Source of the DNA: Cytophagales bacterium
GTDB lineage: Bacteria; Bacteroidota; Bacteroidia; Cytophagales; Amoebophilaceae
Assembly (NCBI GenBank): GCA_022360235.1
Contig: JAKSDE010000212.1
Span: 1 to 7,446, forward strand
DNA: 7,446 bases
Direction: 5' to 3'
Shown here: in pieces, positions 4,753 to 7,446 of the stretch
Numbering within the stretch: the stretch's first letter is position 1
Layout of the letters: every line of letters starts with the position of its first letter
Program-made: the position numbers and the translations under genes
The notes under the pieces: model-generated
What the model was told of the DNA's origin: nothing
The model's input: only the letters and a program-made list of their open reading frames with translations
Databases searched by the model: none

Positions 4753-7446
4753 TTGAGAAAGAAAAAAAAGTCTATTAATAAGAGAGTAAGTTTTACTTCT
4801 AGGAGATCTGTTGTAGATTATCCTGACTTTCTTGATATTCAACTAAAATTCTTTCAAGACTTCTTTCAATTAGGTGTTTCTGCCGAAAAAAAGAGTAAAA
4901 AAGGGCTATACAAAGTTTTCATGGAAAACTTCCCTATTACAGACTCCAGAGAGAATTTTGTCTTAGAGTTTATCGATTACACAGTTGATCCTCCTAAATA
5001 TAGTATAACAGAGTGCACTGAAAGAGGTGTTACCTATGCAGTCCCCTTAAAAGCAAAACTGAGACTCTCTTGTAGTGACGAAGATGCTGAAGATTTTGAA
5101 ACCGTCGAACAAGAAGTCTTTTTAGGTAATATCCCCTACATGACCCCTCAAGGCTCTTTTATCATTAATGGTGCCGAGCGTGTAATAGTCTCCCAATTAC
5201 ATAGATCACCAGGCGTATTCTTTGCGCAAAGTAAACATACCAGTGGAGCAAAACTCTATTCAGCCAGAATAATTCCCTTTAAAGGAGCGTGGATCGAATT
5301 TGCTACCGATGTCAACAACATCATGTACGCTTATATAGATCGTAAGAAAAAATTTCCTATCACCATGCTTCTACGAGCCATTGGCTATGGTACAGACAAA
5401 GAAATTTTGGACATATTTGGACTAGCAGAAGAGGTAGCCGCTACAAAAGAAGCATTACAAAAGAAAGTTGGAAGAAAATTAGCAGCAAGAGTACTCAAAA
5501 CATGGACAGAAGACTTTGTAGATGAAGATACAGGAGAAGTAGTTTCCATTGAGCGCAATGAAGTATTACTAGAACGTAACTCTACCATCACGGAAGAGGC
5601 TATCGACACTATACTAGCATCGGGAACAGATGCAGTTATTCTTCATAGAGTTGACGTTAACATCGCTGACTATAGTATTATTTATAATACTTTCCAGAAA
5701 GATAATTCAAACTCTGAAAAAGAAGCCGTCGAGGAAATTTATCGTCAACTACGTAATACAGAAGCACCTGACGAACAAACTGCCCGCGAAACTATCCAAA
5801 GCTTATTCTTTAGCAACAAGAGATATGATCTCGGTGAAGTAGGAAGGTATAGAATCAATAAAAAGCTTGGAGGCGAGATAGATAGTGATATAAGGGTCCT
5901 GACAAAAGAAGACATCATTGGAATCGTCAAGTATCTGATCGGGCTTATTAACTCTAAAGCTGTTGTAGACGATATCGACCACCTCAGCAACAGAAGAGTA
6001 AGAACAGTAGGAGAGCAACTTTATGGACAGTTTGGCGTTGGCTTAGCAAGAATGGCCAGAACAATCAGAGAAAGAATGAATGTGAGAGATAATGAAAACT
6101 TCAAGCCTACAGACTTGATTAATTCCAGAATATTGTCTTCAGTAATCAATTCTTTCTTTGGCACAAACCCACTCTCACAGTTTATGGATCAGGTGAACCC
6201 ACTTGCAGAGGTTACCCATAAACGAAGAGTATCTGCCCTAGGACCAGGTGGGCTGTCAAGAGAACGAGCAGGGTTTGAAGTCCGAGATGTTCATTACACA
6301 CATTATGGCCGTCTTTGTACGATTGAGACACCTGAAGGGCCTAATATCGGCTTAATTTCCTCGTTATGTGTCCATGCCAAGGTCAATCATATGGGCTTTA
6401 TTGAAACGCCTTACAGAAAGGTTGAAAATGGTAAAATAGACATGAGTAACAATGTATGCTATCTTACTGCTGAGGAAGAAAATACACATAACATTGCCCA
6501 GGCAAATGCACCCATAGATAAAGAAGAACAGCTCTTAAGCGATAAGGTTAAAGCAAGATTTGAAGGAGACTTTCGGCTTGTCGAACCAGATCAGGTTACC
6601 TATATGGATGTTGTGCCTAATCAAATTGTCTCTGTAGCCGCTTCGTTGATTCCATTCTTAGAGCATGACGATGCAAACCGCGCTCTCATGGGCTCAAACA
6701 TGCAACGACAGGCAGTACCCCTTATACAACCCAAAGCGCCTACTGTGGGAACTGGACTTGAAGAGCGTATTGCAAAAGACTTTAGAGGCTTAATTAGGGC
6801 AGAAAGGGATGGCATAGTCACGTATGTTGATGCTAACAAAATTGTTGTGAAGTATCAACTATCAAAAGAAGAACAACTCATCTCATTTAATGAAGAACTG
6901 AAGACTTATACGTTAACTAAGTTTAAAGGAACTAACCAAGATACATGCATCAACCTAAATCCTGTTGTATTTAAAGGAGATAAAGTAAAGAAAGGACAAC
7001 TCTTATGTGAAGGATATGCTACCAAGGATGGTGAACTAGCACTCGGTAGAAATCTTAAAGTAGCCTTTATGCCGTGGCAAGGATACAACTTTGAAGATGC
7101 TATTGTCATTTCAGAAAAAGTAGTGCGAGAGGATATCTTTACCTCCATTCATATTGAAGAATTTGAACTAGAAGTGAGAGATACAAAACGGGGAGAGGAA
7201 GAACTAACCGCGGAGATTCCTAATGTGAGTGAAGAAGCCGTAAAGCATCTTGATGAAAATGGTATTATCAGAATAGGGGCGGAAGTAAAAGAAGGAGACA
7301 TCCTTATTGGAAAAATCACACCCAAAGGTGAAACTGATCCTACACCCGAAGAAAAACTTCTAAGAGCTATTTTTGGTGATAAGGCCGGAGATGTAAAAGA
7401 TGCTTCTCTAAAAGCACCCCCATCGTTAGAGGGTGTGGTCATAGAT
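4753..7446 (+). CDS. rpoB: RNA polymerase beta subunit (partial, 3' end outside window)
   Basis: RpoB is the catalytic beta subunit of RNA polymerase. The frame stays open for 898 codons to the window edge, about 70% of a typical Bacteroidota RpoB. The start is inferred as TTG 4753: an in-frame TAA lies at 4738-4740, no ATG or GTG precedes the conserved [19 protein letters not shown] (22-40), and the first in-frame ATG (4921, codon 57) would delete that region. Landmarks are [19 protein letters not shown] (139-157) in the protrusion, the lobe (about 160-350), the rifamycin-pocket segment (470-503, with FMDQ 477-480, THKRR 488-492, [17 protein letters not shown] 494-510), [11 protein letters not shown] (525-535), [10 protein letters not shown] (647-656) and GYNFEDA with Glu781/Asp782 near the active site. 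Unusual residues are Pro473, Val481 and Thr523. rpoC would be expected next, outside the window. Confidence 0.97.
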   Translation, partial: MRKKKKSINKRVSFTSRRSVVDYPDFLDIQLKFFQDFFQLGVSAEKKSKKGLYKVFMENFPITDSRENFVLEFIDYTVDPPKYSITECTERGVTYAVPLKAKLRLSCSDEDAEDFETVEQEVFLGNIPYMTPQGSFIINGAERVIVSQLHRSPGVFFAQSKHTSGAKLYSARIIPFKGAWIEFATDVNNIMYAYIDRKKKFPITMLLRAIGYGTDKEILDIFGLAEEVAATKEALQKKVGRKLAARVLKTWTEDFVDEDTGEVVSIERNEVLLERNSTITEEAIDTILASGTDAVILHRVDVNIADYSIIYNTFQKDNSNSEKEAVEEIYRQLRNTEAPDEQTARETIQSLFFSNKRYDLGEVGRYRINKKLGGEIDSDIRVLTKEDIIGIVKYLIGLINSKAVVDDIDHLSNRRVRTVGEQLYGQFGVGLARMARTIRERMNVRDNENFKPTDLINSRILSSVINSFFGTNPLSQFMDQVNPLAEVTHKRRVSALGPGGLSRERAGFEVRDVHYTHYGRLCTIETPEGPNIGLISSLCVHAKVNHMGFIETPYRKVENGKIDMSNNVCYLTAEEENTHNIAQANAPIDKEEQLLSDKVKARFEGDFRLVEPDQVTYMDVVPNQIVSVAASLIPFLEHDDANRALMGSNMQRQAVPLIQPKAPTVGTGLEERIAKDFRGLIRAERDGIVTYVDANKIVVKYQLSKEEQLISFNEELKTYTLTKFKGTNQDTCINLNPVVFKGDKVKKGQLLCEGYATKDGELALGRNLKVAFMPWQGYNFEDAIVISEKVVREDIFTSIHIEEFELEVRDTKRGEEELTAEIPNVSEEAVKHLDENGIIRIGAEVKEGDILIGKITPKGETDPTPEEKLLRAIFGDKAGDVKDASLKAPPSLEGVVID

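Noticed and set aside
5630..5842. 70-codon + strand frame with a hydrophobic N-terminus inside rpoB
   Set aside because: It is out of frame within the intact, conserved rpoB reading frame. The hydrophobic start comes from A/T-rich codons shifted by one frame.
6621..7442. Three minus-strand open frames under rpoB
   Set aside because: All are antisense to conserved RpoB sequence, with no recognisable protein and no separate regulatory signals.

Overview
The window is a conserved translation/transcription core locus, all genes on the + strand. The order is tRNA-Gly(TCC), tRNA-Thr(GGT), tuf (EF-Tu), tRNA-Trp(CCA), secE, nusG, rplK (L11), rplA (L1), rplJ (L10), rplL (L7/L12), then rpoB, whose first 898 codons are present before the window ends. 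It contains no mobile element, CRISPR array, integration scar or accessory gene cassette. I did not find a previously undescribed system.

The proteins point to Bacteroidota. EF-Tu carries the phylum-typical [13 protein letters not shown] stretch and RpoB reads like Bacteroidota RpoB through most of its length (for example [20 protein letters not shown] and [12 protein letters not shown]). The DNA is AT-rich, and almost every start codon lacks a Shine-Dalgarno sequence and follows an A/T-rich leader, which also fits this phylum. The AT bias and several changes at usually fixed positions in RpoB and EF-Tu would suit a Cytophagales-type lineage with relaxed selection, such as an Amoebophilus/Cardinium-like symbiont. 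That finer placement is only an inference.

Region 1 (1-268) has two tRNAs 9 nt apart, then a 112-nt tuf leader that begins with a 9-bp hairpin overlapping the 3' end of tRNA-Thr. Region 2 (269-1812) has tuf, a 78-nt gap, tRNA-Trp, and secE starting only 13 nt after the tRNA. Region 3 (1843-4570) is nusG-rplK-rplA-rplJ-rplL with gaps of 8 to 49 nt. Region 4 (4571-4752) is the longest gap, a 182-nt rplL-rpoB leader with competing hairpins and a possible 10-codon mini-ORF. Region 5 (4753-7446) is rpoB, which must start at a TTG codon.

The genes work together: tRNAs and EF-Tu deliver amino acids; L10, L7/L12 and L11 form the ribosomal stalk and GTPase-associated centre where EF-Tu acts; L1 forms the exit-side stalk; SecE is part of the protein-export channel; NusG and RpoB belong to the transcription machinery. 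No convincing intrinsic terminator is visible between any of the genes, so long co-transcripts with tRNA excision are likely. The points most worth a second look are the rpoB leader, the hairpin fused to tRNA-Thr, and substitutions around the rifamycin pocket of RpoB.
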